A DNA stretch of 64,000 nt from Streptomyces cupreus (GTDB lineage Bacteria > Actinomycetota > Actinomycetes > Streptomycetales > Streptomycetaceae): contig NZ_JACMSF010000026.1 of assembly GCF_014257025.1 (NCBI RefSeq), forward strand, positions 1 to 64,000, in the 5' to 3' direction. Below, in pieces: positions 44,415-53,542 of the stretch (position 1 is the first letter of the stretch; each line of letters begins with the position of its first letter). The notes beneath the pieces were generated by a model, which had not been told where the DNA came from, did not search any database, and worked only from the letters and a program-made list of their open reading frames with translations. The position numbers and the translations under genes are program-made.

Positions 44415-46470
44415 GATCCGGCGCTTCGGGCGCGGGAAGCTGCCGCGCGCCGCCATGGTCGCGCTGCTCGTGCTGCCCCTGCTGTACGGCGCCCTGTACC
44501 TGTGGTCCTTCTGGGATCCGTACAGCCGTCTGGACCGGATCCCCGTGGCTCTGGTGAACGACGACAAGGGCGCGAAGGCCGACGGGAAGAAGATCGCGGC
44601 CGGCGACGACATCGTGGAGGGCCTGCGCGAGAGCCAGGTCTTCGACTGGCACGAGGTGAGCGCGAAGGAGGCACGCGCGGGCGTGGAGGACGGCAGGTAC
44701 TACCTGTCGCTGACCCTGCCGGCCGACTTCAGCAGGCGGATCGCGTCGAGTTCGGGCGACTCCCCGGAGACCGGGGCCCTCCAGGTACGCACCAACGACG
44801 CCAACAACTACATCGTCGGGCAGATCTCCCGGACGGTCTTCGGCGAGGTCCGCGACGCCGCGTCGACCAAGACCTCGCGGTCCTTCCTGGACCGGATCTT
44901 CATCTCCTTCTCCGACATCCACGGGGCGACGGTGCAGGCCGCCAAGGGCGCCGACAAGTTGGAGACCGGCATCGGGAAGGCCGAGAAGGGCTCGCGGGAC
45001 CTCGCCGACGGGCTGAAGGACGCCAAGGGCGGCAGCAGCAAGCTGGCCAAGGGTCTGAAGAAGCTCGACAAGGGCGCGGGCGATCTGGAGGACGGCTCGA
45101 AGAAGGTCGCCGAGGGCACGCAGACGCTCGCCGACAAGGTCAACGCGACCGCCGAGAAGGTCGGTCCGTTCCTGAAGGACAACGAGAAGACGATCGGCGA
45201 TACCGCCCAGTCGGTCGCCGACGCCTCCGGGGCGATCCGCGACAACCTCGACGCCCTCGTGGAGCGCGCGCCGACGGCGGCCGAGGACGCCCACAAGGCC
45301 TCCGCCGACCTCGACCGCGTATACAAGGCGCGCTGCGAGGACGCCGCACTGCCCGACTCGGCCTGCGCGGACCTGAAGACGGCCAGGACCGCCGCCGCGA
45401 AGGTGGCCGCGGTCGCCGATGACGTCAACACGCTGATCAGCGACCAGGACGGCAACCTGGACAAGCTCGACAAGCATCTGGCCACCCTGGAGAAGCAGGC
45501 CCAGGCACTCGCCGACCGCGCGCCCCGCCTCTCCGAGGACCTCGACGACGCCGTCACCAAGATCAACGACCTGAACGAGGGCGCCGCCAAGGTCGCCGCG
45601 GGTGCCGAGAAGCTCCACACGGGCCTCGGTACGGCCAAGACCGGGGCCACGGACCTGGACAAGGGCGTCGGCGACCTCAAGACCGGCGCCAAGGACCTCA
45701 AGGCGGGCCTGTACAAGCTCGTCGACGGCTCCGGGGAGCTCTCGGACGGGCTGCACGACGGCGCGGAGCAGATCCCCGACTACGACAAGCGCGACCGCGA
45801 CGAGCGCACCGAGGTGATGTCCGACCCGGTCCGGCTGGTCTCCGAGGACCTGCACAAGGCGCCCAACTACGGCACCGGATTCGCCCCGTACTTCATCCCG
45901 CTGTCCCTGTGGGTGGGCGCGATGGTGGCGTACATGCTGATCGCGCCGATGAACCGGCGGGCGCTCGCCGCGGGTGCCTCGGCATGGCGGATCGCGCTGG
46001 CGGGCTGGCTGCCGGTGGTGGCGATCGGGGTGCTCCAGACGGTGGCCCTGATGTCGGTGCTGCACTGGGCGGTCGGGCTCCAGATGGCCCGCGCGGCCGG
46101 GACGGTGGGCTTCCTGTTCCTGGTGACGGCGTGCTTCGCGTCCCTGGTGCAGTGGCTGAACGCCCGCTTCGGGGCGGCCGGGCGGATCCTCGTCCTCGCC
46201 CTGCTGATGCTCCAGCTGACGTCCGCGGGCGGCACCTACCCCGTGCAGACCAGTCCGGGCTTCTTCAACGCCCTGCACCCCTTCCTGCCGATGAGCTATG
46301 TCGTGGAGGCCCTCAGAAGGCTCATCACGGGCGGCGGCCTCGAACCGGTCTGGCACGCGTGCGTGGTGCTCGTCGCCTTCACCGCGGGGGCTCTCGCGCT
46401 GACCGCGCTGTCGGCGCGCCGTCGCCAGGTGTGGACCCTCGACCGGCTGCACCCGGAGCTGAGCCTGTGA
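44386..46470 (+). CDS. YhgE/Pip family membrane protein
   Basis: A 694-residue ABC-2-type transporter-like protein. A first membrane segment lies near residues 22-40 and five more lie in the last 200 residues. Between them is a 450-residue extracytoplasmic region full of coiled-coil repeats (GADKLETGIGKAEKGSRDLA and similar KLxxG units), like phage-infection-protein and ESX-linked YhgE proteins. AAGGAGGTG lies ahead of the ATG at 44386. With the degenerate ATPase and TetR it forms an inducible export-like operon; the substrate is unknown. Confidence 0.88.
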   Translation: MRSPKLAALEIRRFGRGKLPRAAMVALLVLPLLYGALYLWSFWDPYSRLDRIPVALVNDDKGAKADGKKIAAGDDIVEGLRESQVFDWHEVSAKEARAGVEDGRYYLSLTLPADFSRRIASSSGDSPETGALQVRTNDANNYIVGQISRTVFGEVRDAASTKTSRSFLDRIFISFSDIHGATVQAAKGADKLETGIGKAEKGSRDLADGLKDAKGGSSKLAKGLKKLDKGAGDLEDGSKKVAEGTQTLADKVNATAEKVGPFLKDNEKTIGDTAQSVADASGAIRDNLDALVERAPTAAEDAHKASADLDRVYKARCEDAALPDSACADLKTARTAAAKVAAVADDVNTLISDQDGNLDKLDKHLATLEKQAQALADRAPRLSEDLDDAVTKINDLNEGAAKVAAGAEKLHTGLGTAKTGATDLDKGVGDLKTGAKDLKAGLYKLVDGSGELSDGLHDGAEQIPDYDKRDRDERTEVMSDPVRLVSEDLHKAPNYGTGFAPYFIPLSLWVGAMVAYMLIAPMNRRALAAGASAWRIALAGWLPVVAIGVLQTVALMSVLHWAVGLQMARAAGTVGFLFLVTACFASLVQWLNARFGAAGRILVLALLMLQLTSAGGTYPVQTSPGFFNALHPFLPMSYVVEALRRLITGGGLEPVWHACVVLVAFTAGALALTALSARRRQVWTLDRLHPELSL

Positions 46471-46487
46471 CCGCGCGCGGGACAATC

Positions 46488-47123
46488 ATGGCCATGGAAA
46501 GCAGCAGCGCCGCGTCGGGCGGCAGCACCCGCCGTGAGGCCACCCGGCAGAAGCTCTACGAGGCCGCCGTCACGCTCATCGCCGAGCAGGGCTTCTCCGC
46601 CACCACGGTGGACGAGATCGCCGAGCGGGCCGGGGTCGCGAAGGGCACGGTCTACTACAACTTCGCGAGCAAGTCGGTCCTCTTCGAGGAGCTGCTGCGG
46701 CACGGCGTGGGCCTGCTCGCCGCCTCTCTGAAGGAGGCGGCCGAGCGCACGGACCGGGACGGCGGCAGCAAGGTGGACGCCCTGGACGCGATGATCCGCG
46801 CGGGGCTCGGCTTCATCGCCGCCTACCCGGCCTTCACCCAGCTGTACGTGGCCGAGCTGTGGCGCACCAACCGGGCCTGGCAGTCCACGCTCATGGTGGT
46901 GCGGCAGGACGTGGTCGCCGTGGTGGAGGGCGTGCTGCGCGACGGTGTGGCGAACGGCGAGTTCAGCGACGAGATCGACATCCAGCTGACCGCCGCCGCG
47001 TTGGTCGGCATGGTCCTGGTGGCCGCCCTGGACTGGCAGTCCTTCCAGCCGGAGCGCTCGCTGGACGATGTGCACGCGGCGCTGTCACGGCTGCTTCAAG
47101 GACGGGTGAGCGGCCGGCGCTGA
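46488..47123 (+). CDS. TetR-family transcriptional regulator
   Basis: A 211-residue repressor. The helix-turn-helix is FSATTVDEIAERAGVAKGTV (residues 31-50), followed by YYNFASKSVLFEELL; the C-terminal half is the ligand-binding helical domain. It follows the YhgE gene directly and probably represses this operon through the ACTGAC-CA-GTCAGT site. Starts at 46488 and 46494 are both possible, and a GTG at 46467 overlapping the YhgE stop with GGAG upstream would add seven residues. Confidence 0.9.
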   Translation: MAMESSSAASGGSTRREATRQKLYEAAVTLIAEQGFSATTVDEIAERAGVAKGTVYYNFASKSVLFEELLRHGVGLLAASLKEAAERTDRDGGSKVDALDAMIRAGLGFIAAYPAFTQLYVAELWRTNRAWQSTLMVVRQDVVAVVEGVLRDGVANGEFSDEIDIQLTAAALVGMVLVAALDWQSFQPERSLDDVHAALSRLLQGRVSGRR

Positions 47124-47587
47124 GGCCTTCCGCGCACACGAAAGCGCCGGTCCGAGATGGCCATGTCCCCCAACGGGCCACCGCGAACCGGCGCTTCCTT
47201 CGTTCCCCCGTTTCCCCCGTTGGTCCCCCGTCCGGTCGTTCCTCCGGGTTCCCCGTGTCTCGCTTCCGCCGACGCTCGGGCCGGCGGAAGGAGCGGATCG
47301 AGGGCGGCTCCGTTCCGGCGCCCCGTGTCGCCGGTGCCGGAGCCGTGCCCTTTCTCCGTGCCTCCACTCTCTCGTTCACGCAGGTCGTCCCCCATCCGCG
47401 CGCGTACTCATCTCACCGCCTAGGTACGCGTACTCAGCCCTGCGCCCGCAGGCCCACGCCGACCCGCCGCCCACTGGTCACGATCGCGTCCGTGTCGGTA
47501 CTCCCCCTCGCCCGGGGGCCTGGGGGCCGGCAGGCCGGGCGGCCTCCGGCGCCGTGACTGTCAGTGGTGGCGGATAAAGTCCCTGAC
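47124..47587. other. 464-bp intergenic region with hairpin and leaderless promoter
   Basis: No gene is seen. After the TetR stop, GAAAGCGCCGGT (47140-47151) pairs with AACCGGCGCTTCC (47186-47198) as a long-loop hairpin that may end the operon. The middle is pyrimidine-rich (repeated CCCCCGTT). At the right end, TAAAGT (47575-47580) lies seven bases before the ATG of the next gene, the spacing of a leaderless transcript. Confidence 0.55.
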
Positions 47588-49099
47588 ATGGCACGGATTG
47601 CGGTGATCGGCGCCGGGACGGGCGCGATGGCGGCCGCTGCCCGGCTGGCCGTCGCGGGCCACCGGGTGGCGGTGTACGAGCGTACGGAGACGTACGGCGG
47701 AGCGGTGCGCCGCTTCGAGCGGGACGGCTTCTCCTTCGACACCGGCCCCGGTCTGCTGACGCTGCCCGCCGTCTGGCGTGATCTGTTCGTCAAGACCGGC
47801 AAGGAGCCTCTGGAGGACCGCGTCGAGCTGCTCCAGGTCGACCCGTCCTCGCGGCATGTCTTCGCGGACGGCACCGAGGTGTCGCTGCCGAACGCCTCGC
47901 GCGCGGGAGTCGTCGCCGCCCTGGACGAGGCGCTCGGCGCGGGAGCGGGCGGACGCTGGGGCGACTTCCTGGTCCGGGCCCGTGAGTCCTGGGACCGCAG
48001 CCGCAGACCGCTCCTGGAGGAGCCCCTGTGGCCCAACTGGCGGGTGCTGGCCGAGCGCGAGCCCTATCCGGCGGTCCCGCACAAGCGCCTGCTGCGCACC
48101 CGCAGGGCCGCCACCCTCGCCGAGATCGGCGCCTGGGAGCTGCGTGATCCCCGGCTGACCGCTCTGCTGGAGAGCCACGCGCTCGCGTACGGCCTGGACC
48201 CCGAGGCCGCTCCGGCGAGCGCGGCCGTCCTGCCGTACATGGAGCACGCCTTCGGCACCTGGTACGTCCTCGGCGGCATACGGGAGCTGGCGCGTGTGGT
48301 GTACGAGCGGTGCCTGGCTCGGAAGGTCGAGTTCCACTTCGGCGCCGAGGTGACCGCGGTCCTGGAGAAGGACGGCCGGGCGGCAGGGCTTGAGCTCGCG
48401 GACGGGACGGTGGCGGAGGCGGATCTCGTGGTCGGCACCGGGCCGTGGCGGCTGGGCGAGCTGGTGCGCGGCCGGGAGCTGTACGGCGTGGAGGACGTGG
48501 AGCCCCGGCCGGAGGGGGGAGCGGGCGGCCGGGTCGTGGTCTGTCTGGCGCTGCGTGGTGCGCGCGAGGCGGGTGCCGCGCACCGGACGGTGGTGCACGC
48601 CCCGGACCGCAGGGCCGAGTTGGACTCCTTCGGGCTCGGTGAGCCGCCCGCGCGGCCGACGGTCCGCGTCGACCGCCCGGACGACCCCGCTCTCAGGCCC
48701 GACGAGGAGCACGAGTCGGTGGTCCTCACCGCGACGGTGCCCTCAGGGACGCTGTACGACTGGACCGCGCCCGGCGCCGCCGACTCCTTCGCGGACCGGA
48801 TGGTCGAGGCCGCCGAGCGCGCGATACCGGGACTGCGCGAGCGGACGCTGTGGCGCGAGGTCCGTACGCCGGTGCACACCGAGGCGGAGACGGGCGCCGA
48901 GGGCGGCGCAGTGCCCGCGCCCGCGCTGGCCGCGGCCGAGGGGACCTTCCTGTACCCGGCCAACAGCACACGGATACCGGGCCTGTTCAGCGTCGGCGGC
49001 TGGTCGCACCCCGGCGGGGGTCTCCCCCACGCGGGCATGTCGGGCGCGCTGGTCGCCGGGCTGATCGTGGAGGGACCAGACTTCCGGGGCTCTCAGTGA
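47588..49099 (+). CDS. Phytoene desaturase-like NAD(P)/FAD oxidoreductase
   Basis: A 503-residue CrtI-type flavoprotein. The dinucleotide-binding motif is VIGAGTGAMAAAARLAVAG at residues 6-24, then FERDGFSFDTGPGLLTLP near 44. The C-terminal FSVGGWSHPGGGLPHAGMSG is the FAD-binding end of the family. No carotenoid genes are nearby, so the substrate is not assigned. The ATG at 47588 is probably leaderless, with a -10 TAAAGT seven bases before it; a GTG 24 bases upstream would lie within the promoter. Confidence 0.9.
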   Translation: MARIAVIGAGTGAMAAAARLAVAGHRVAVYERTETYGGAVRRFERDGFSFDTGPGLLTLPAVWRDLFVKTGKEPLEDRVELLQVDPSSRHVFADGTEVSLPNASRAGVVAALDEALGAGAGGRWGDFLVRARESWDRSRRPLLEEPLWPNWRVLAEREPYPAVPHKRLLRTRRAATLAEIGAWELRDPRLTALLESHALAYGLDPEAAPASAAVLPYMEHAFGTWYVLGGIRELARVVYERCLARKVEFHFGAEVTAVLEKDGRAAGLELADGTVAEADLVVGTGPWRLGELVRGRELYGVEDVEPRPEGGAGGRVVVCLALRGAREAGAAHRTVVHAPDRRAELDSFGLGEPPARPTVRVDRPDDPALRPDEEHESVVLTATVPSGTLYDWTAPGAADSFADRMVEAAERAIPGLRERTLWREVRTPVHTEAETGAEGGAVPAPALAAAEGTFLYPANSTRIPGLFSVGGWSHPGGGLPHAGMSGALVAGLIVEGPDFRGSQ

Positions 49100-49103
49100 G
49101 GAG

Positions 49104-50057
49104 TCAGAAGCGGTACTGCTCGTCGTACCCGCCGCCCTGCTGCCCCTGGCCGCTCTGGTACGGGTACTGCTGCTCCGGCGGGAGTTCGCCGCCGTAGGGG
49201 TCGTCGGTGCTGCGCTGCTGCGGGACCCACACCCCGCCGGACGGGGTCGTCTCGCCGGTGTAGGTGCCGGTGACGTACTGGTCCTGGGCGTAGCCCTGCT
49301 GCCCGTACTGCTGGCCGTAACCCGCGTCGTACGAGCCGCCGCCGTAGGTCTGGTTGCCCATGTACGGGTCGGAGTAGGCGGCGTACTGCTGCTGACCGGT
49401 GGGGTCGTAGCCGTACTGCTGCTGGTCGTAACCGGTGTAGCCGTCGTAGCCGTAGCCCTGGTCCGTGCCCTGGGACGCGGTCGCGTACTGGTCCTGGGAC
49501 TGGGCCGCGGCCGCGTAGGAAGGGTCCTGCTGGGCGCCGTAGACGCCGTAGGAGCCGGTGTCCTCCGGCATGGGCTGCGGCTCGTAGACCGCGGTGGTCT
49601 CGGCGGCCGAGGGCCCCGCCGGGCGTGAGGGCGTGAAGACGTCGTCGCGGTCGTAGGCGTCGTCCTGGCCGTAGCCGGCGCTGTCGCGGCCGTAGCCGCC
49701 CTCGTCGCCGTAGTGGCCCTCGCCCGCTTCGAGGTCGGAGACCTCCAGGGTCGGGTCCTGGTAGTCGGGCTCACCGCGGCGGCGCTTGGAGCCGCCCAGC
49801 GCCGGAGCGTTCACGGCCCAGCCGGAGGCGAAGCCGCGGCGGAACGACAGCGTGACGTAGGTCTGGCCGACCGCGAAGGCGGCCGCGCCGACACCGATGA
49901 CGATCACGGACGGCATCAGCACCCCGAGCACCACGCCCAGGAAGCCGACGAAGGCGAGCAGCCGCCAGCGCAGGCGTGCCTTGTACTGCAGCAGCACCTC
50001 ACCGAGCAGCCACAGCGCGACGATGCCGAACGCAATGTAGAGGACCGTCCAGCCCAT
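49104..50057 (-). CDS. Membrane protein with Tyr/Gln/Gly-rich prion-like tail
   Basis: A 317-residue protein. Residues 1-22, 28-45 and 48-68 are membrane segments. From about residue 95 to the end it is of low complexity, dominated by Tyr, Gln, Gly, Asp and Ser (GYGYDGYTGYDQQQYGYD and similar), with few hydrophobic residues. The composition resembles eukaryotic prion-like domains. Function unknown. It is convergent with the oxidoreductase gene, with only four bases between the stops, and follows metF on the minus strand. Confidence 0.85.
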   Translation of the reverse strand: MGWTVLYIAFGIVALWLLGEVLLQYKARLRWRLLAFVGFLGVVLGVLMPSVIVIGVGAAAFAVGQTYVTLSFRRGFASGWAVNAPALGGSKRRRGEPDYQDPTLEVSDLEAGEGHYGDEGGYGRDSAGYGQDDAYDRDDVFTPSRPAGPSAAETTAVYEPQPMPEDTGSYGVYGAQQDPSYAAAAQSQDQYATASQGTDQGYGYDGYTGYDQQQYGYDPTGQQQYAAYSDPYMGNQTYGGGSYDAGYGQQYGQQGYAQDQYVTGTYTGETTPSGGVWVPQQRSTDDPYGGELPPEQQYPYQSGQGQQGGGYDEQYRF

Positions 50058-50113
50058 GTACGCCCCTCTCCCAGTGGCCGTTACGCAGTGTGTCGTACAG
50101 CGGTGCGGCCGGT

Positions 50114-51037
50114 CTAGGCCCGCGATGGGTGGTGCAGGCCCAGGTTCTCGTAGATCTCCAGTGTCGCCGTGGAGTTGTTGAGCGTGATGAAGTGCAGACC
50201 CGGCACTCCCTCGGCCAGCAGCCGCGCGCAGAACTCCGTGGCGAATTCGATGCCAATGGAGCGTACAGCGGCCGGATCGTCTTTTGCTGTGAGGATCCGC
50301 TCTTTCAGAGCCGCCGGGAAGGCGGCGTTGGTGAGGGAGGGGATGCGCTCCAGCGTCTTCACGCTGGCGATCGGCATGATCTCGGGGATGATCGGGGTCG
50401 CACAGCCGGCCGCGTCGACCCGGTCACGCAGCCGCAGATAGTCCTCCGGATCGAAGAACATCTGGGTGATCGCGTAGTCCGCGCCGGCCCGGCACTTGTC
50501 GACGAAGTGCCGTACGTCCGTCTCCCACTCCGCGGAGCGCGGGTGCATCGCGGGGAAGGCCGCGACGCCCACGCAGAAGTCGCCGGACGTCTTGATCAGT
50601 TCGACGAGGTCGGCGGCGTAGGTCAGGCCCTGCGGGTGCGGCACCCAGTCGCCCATGGGGTCGCCGGGCGGGTCGCCGCGCAGCGCGAGCATGTTGCGGA
50701 TCCCGGCGTCGGCGTACTGCCCGATGATGTTGCGCAGGTCGGCCACCGAGTGGTCGACCGCCGTGAGGTGGGCGATCGGGGTGAGCGTGGTGTCGGAGGC
50801 GATGGCCTCGGTCGCCTTGACCGTACCGGCACGGGTGGTGCCGCCCGCGCCGTAGGTCACGGAGACGAAGTCGGGCGCCACGGCCTCGACCCGGCGCAGC
50901 GCGTTCCACAGGTTCCGCTCGCCCTTCGGGGTCTTCGGGGCGTAGAACTCGAAGGAGTACGTCGTCTTGCCGGTCGCGAGCATCTCGCGCACGGTACGAG
51001 CGTGGTCCGACCTGGTGGATGCGGTGCCGAGGGCCAT
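50114..51037 (-). CDS. metF: 5,10-methylenetetrahydrofolate reductase MetF
   Basis: Reduces methylene-THF to methyl-THF for methionine synthesis. The 307-residue TIM barrel shows SFEFYAPKTPKGERNLW (catalytic Glu near residue 30), FVSVTYGAGGTTR near 58, MLALRGDPPGDP near 116 and ITQMFFDPEDY near 186. It starts with ATG at 51037 and lies 130 bp after thiE on the same strand. That interval holds an inverted repeat TTGTCCA/TGGACAA (51109-51127) near the probable metF promoter. Confidence 0.96.
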   Translation of the reverse strand: MALGTASTRSDHARTVREMLATGKTTYSFEFYAPKTPKGERNLWNALRRVEAVAPDFVSVTYGAGGTTRAGTVKATEAIASDTTLTPIAHLTAVDHSVADLRNIIGQYADAGIRNMLALRGDPPGDPMGDWVPHPQGLTYAADLVELIKTSGDFCVGVAAFPAMHPRSAEWETDVRHFVDKCRAGADYAITQMFFDPEDYLRLRDRVDAAGCATPIIPEIMPIASVKTLERIPSLTNAAFPAALKERILTAKDDPAAVRSIGIEFATEFCARLLAEGVPGLHFITLNNSTATLEIYENLGLHHPSRA

Positions 51038-51167
51038 ACCCGAAGGTTAGTCAGGGGGCGACGGTCCCCCCAACCAGATGGCTGGCATTTGCCCGAATTG
51101 TCGGGTTGTTGTCCAGTCCGTGGACAAACGGCGTCCGCTGACGGCCCGATACGGGCTTCGAGGGCCG

Positions 51168-51815
51168 TTACGCCTGCCGCAGCCGCTTCGTGAACTCCGC
51201 CGCCGCGGCCCCCGGGTCGTCCGCTTCCGTGATCGCCCGTACGACGACGACCCGGCGGGCGCCCGCGTCCAGCACCTCGTCGAGGTTGCCCAGGTCGATG
51301 CCGCCGATGGCGAACCAGGGGCGGTCGGTGCCGAGGGCGGCGGTGTGCCGGACCAGGTCCAGGCCGGGGGCATGCCGGCCGGGCTTGGTCGGGGTGGGCC
51401 AGCACGGGCCGGTGCAGAAGTAGTCCGCGCCCTCCTGGACGGCGGCAGCCTCGGCCTCGGAGTCCGCGTGCGTGGAGCGGCCGATGAGGACGTCGTCGCC
51501 GAGGATCGCCCGGGCGGCCGGGACCGGGAGGTCGCCCTGGCCGAGGTGCAGGACGTCGGCGCCCACGGCATGGGCGACGTCCGCGCGGTCGTTGACCGCG
51601 AGGAGCTTGCCGTGGCGCGCGCAGGCGTCGGCGAGGACCGCCAGGTGCTCCAGCTCCTCGGCGGCCTCCATGCCCTTGTCGCGCAGCTGCACGATGTCGA
51701 CACCGCCCGCCAGGGCCGCGTCCAGGAACTCGGCGAGGTCGCCCTGGCGCTTGCGGGCGTCCGTGCAGAGGTACAACCGGGCGTCGGAGAGACGCTCGCG
51801 TGCGGTGGCGGGCAT
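51168..51815 (-). CDS. thiE: Thiamine phosphate synthase ThiE
   Basis: Joins HMP-PP and the thiazole phosphate to make thiamine phosphate. The 215 residues show LYLCTDARKRQGD, VDIVQLRDKGMEA (residue 40), AVNDRADVAHAVGADVLHLG near 75, and FAIGGIDLGNLDEVL near 167. GGGGGA lies ahead of the ATG at 51815. No TPP riboswitch fits in the 74 bp upstream. Its partner thiO was about 1.5 kb away before the element inserted. Confidence 0.95.
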   Translation of the reverse strand: MPATARERLSDARLYLCTDARKRQGDLAEFLDAALAGGVDIVQLRDKGMEAAEELEHLAVLADACARHGKLLAVNDRADVAHAVGADVLHLGQGDLPVPAARAILGDDVLIGRSTHADSEAEAAAVQEGADYFCTGPCWPTPTKPGRHAPGLDLVRHTAALGTDRPWFAIGGIDLGNLDEVLDAGARRVVVVRAITEADDPGAAAAEFTKRLRQA

Positions 51816-51889
51816 ACGTGTTCCCCCGTGATCGGTGGTGTACGGGCCCCGGGCGCCCCGCGGCCCGTACACCGGGACTGTTGATCGGT

Positions 51890-52255
51890 TCAGACGGCGA
51901 GCGCCTGGGCGCGGCGCTTCACCTCCGTGCCGCGATTCTCGCTCAGGGCCTGCGCGGGGGTGCCGGGCAGGCTCTCGTCGGGGGTGAAGAGCCACTCCAG
52001 CATCTCTTCGTCGGTGAAGCCGTCGTCCCGCAGCAGCGTCAGGGTCCCGGACAGGCCCTTGACGACCTTGTCTCCGTCGATGAAGGCGGCGGGGACGTGC
52101 AGCGCGCGGTTCTCACCACGGCGTACGGCGATGAGCTGGCCCTCCTTGACCAGCTGCCGCACACGTGTCACCTCGACGCCGAGCTGTTCGGCGATGTCGG
52201 GGAGGGTGAGCCAGGCGGGGACGAGAGCATCGATCTTTGCGTCAATCTCGGTCAC
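51890..52255 (-). CDS. Rv2175c-family DNA-binding protein
   Basis: A 121-residue homologue of the M. tuberculosis DNA-binding protein Rv2175c, which is a substrate of the kinase PknL. The N-terminal winged helix-turn-helix (WLTLPDIAEQLGVEVTRVRQ, residues 15-34) is followed by a helical C-terminal domain with GTLTLLRDDGFTDEEMLEWL. No kinase gene is beside it here. The start is GTG at 52255. It lies 74 bp from thiE and 57 bp from the oxidoreductase on the same strand. Confidence 0.88.
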   Translation of the reverse strand: MTEIDAKIDALVPAWLTLPDIAEQLGVEVTRVRQLVKEGQLIAVRRGENRALHVPAAFIDGDKVVKGLSGTLTLLRDDGFTDEEMLEWLFTPDESLPGTPAQALSENRGTEVKRRAQALAV

Positions 52256-52312
52256 AGGACAAGCCTGCCATCCCGCACTGACATCAGGAAGCCAGGCCCG
52301 TCCGACCAGGGG

Positions 52313-53527
52313 CTATACCGTCGCCGCCTTCAGGGGCCGCGCCGGGTCCGTCAGCAGCGTCGGGTCCATCCGCGCCCCCGCCTCGATCAGCCGCCGCCCC
52401 TGCGCCAGGTCCCGGGGCCGGCCCACCGCCAGCAGGGCGATCAGGCGGCCCTCGCGGAGCCAGCAGACCGTCCAGGCGGGGCCGGTCGGGTCGCCGCGCC
52501 ACAGGGTGGTGTCGGCCGAGGCGTGATGGCCGGCGTACTGGACGAAGCGGCCGAACTGCTCGGACCAGAAGTACGGGACCGGGTCGTAGACCACGGGGGC
52601 CTCGCCGATGATGTCGGCGGCGACCGTGCGCGGGCCCTGCAGGGCGTTGTCCCAGTGGTGGACGAGGAGTCGCTCGCCGTACCGGTCGGAGGGGAAGGAG
52701 GCGCAGTCGCCGACCGCCCAGACGTCGGGCGCGGAGGTGCGCAGATGGTCGTCGGCCACCACTTCGCCGTGCGCGCCGAGCTCGATGCCGGAGCCGGCCA
52801 GCCAGGCGGTGGCGGGACGGGCGCCGATGCCGACCACGACGGCGTCCGCGGGCAGCCGCGAGCCGTCGTCGAGGACGACCGCGCCGGGCTCGACGCGCGC
52901 CACGCGCGCGTGGGTGCGCAGTTCGGCCCCGCTGTCGGCGTACCAGGCGGTCATCGGCGCGGCCACCTCGGCGGGCAGCGCGCCCGCGAGCGGCCGGTCC
53001 GCGGCCTCGACGACCGTCACCGAGCAGCCCGCCTCGCGCGCGGCGGTGGCGAACTCGGCGCCGATCCAGCCCGCGCCGACGACCACGATGTCGTGCTGCC
53101 GGGCGAGCACGGGCCGCAGCCGCTCGGCGTCGTCCAGGGTGCGCAGCAGATGCACTCCGGGCACGCCCTCGGCGCCCGGCAGCCGGATCGGTTCGGCACC
53201 GGTGGCGAGGACCAGGACGTCGTACGGGACCGGGCCTTCGGCGGTGTCCAGCTCATGGTCGGCGGGGCGCACGCCCAGCACCTCGCGGCCGAGGTCGAGT
53301 TCGATGCCGAGCGCCTCGAAGTCCACGTCGAAGGCGGATCCCTCGGCCTTGCCGAGCAGGACGGCCTTGGACAGCGGGGGGCGGTCGTAGGGCTGGTGGG
53401 GCTCGGCGCCGATCACCCGCACCGTGCCCGTGAAGCCCTGTTCCCGCAGGGCGACCGCGGTCTGCACGCCGGCCATGCCCGCGCCGACCACCACCACCCG
53501 CCGCGACGTCGTCGTCTGCTCGCTCAC
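52313..53527 (-). CDS. FAD-dependent NAD(P)H oxidoreductase (ferredoxin/nitrite reductase-like)
   Basis: A 404-residue pyridine nucleotide-disulphide oxidoreductase-family flavoprotein. FAD binding is VVVVGAGMAGVQTAVALRE at residues 10-28, the second Rossmann motif VVVGAGWIGAEFATAARE near 153, and the C-terminal FAD motif VWAVGDCASFP near 277; no redox-active disulphide is seen. The GTG at 53527 lies directly beside the left att core. That core supplies a -10-like TATGGT six bases before the GTG, so the mRNA is probably leaderless. The original upstream sequence now lies to the right of the element. Confidence 0.9.
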   Translation of the reverse strand: MSEQTTTSRRVVVVGAGMAGVQTAVALREQGFTGTVRVIGAEPHQPYDRPPLSKAVLLGKAEGSAFDVDFEALGIELDLGREVLGVRPADHELDTAEGPVPYDVLVLATGAEPIRLPGAEGVPGVHLLRTLDDAERLRPVLARQHDIVVVGAGWIGAEFATAAREAGCSVTVVEAADRPLAGALPAEVAAPMTAWYADSGAELRTHARVARVEPGAVVLDDGSRLPADAVVVGIGARPATAWLAGSGIELGAHGEVVADDHLRTSAPDVWAVGDCASFPSDRYGERLLVHHWDNALQGPRTVAADIIGEAPVVYDPVPYFWSEQFGRFVQYAGHHASADTTLWRGDPTGPAWTVCWLREGRLIALLAVGRPRDLAQGRRLIEAGARMDPTLLTDPARPLKAATV

Positions 53528-53529
53528 CT

Positions 53530-53542
53530 GATCACCATAGAC
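53530..53542. other. Left attachment site core (attL)
   Basis: GATCACCATAGAC, the same 13 bp as at 62910-62922; bases on each side differ. It is two bases from the GTG start of the oxidoreductase and includes its predicted -10 box on the minus strand. Confidence 0.85.

Noticed and set aside
47434..48036. A 200-codon minus-strand frame over the start of the phytoene-desaturase-like gene
   Set aside because: Antisense to a gene with clear FAD motifs; no domain of its own.
51816..51889. A TPP riboswitch upstream of thiE
   Set aside because: Only 74 bases are available and neither of the conserved TPP aptamer segments is present.
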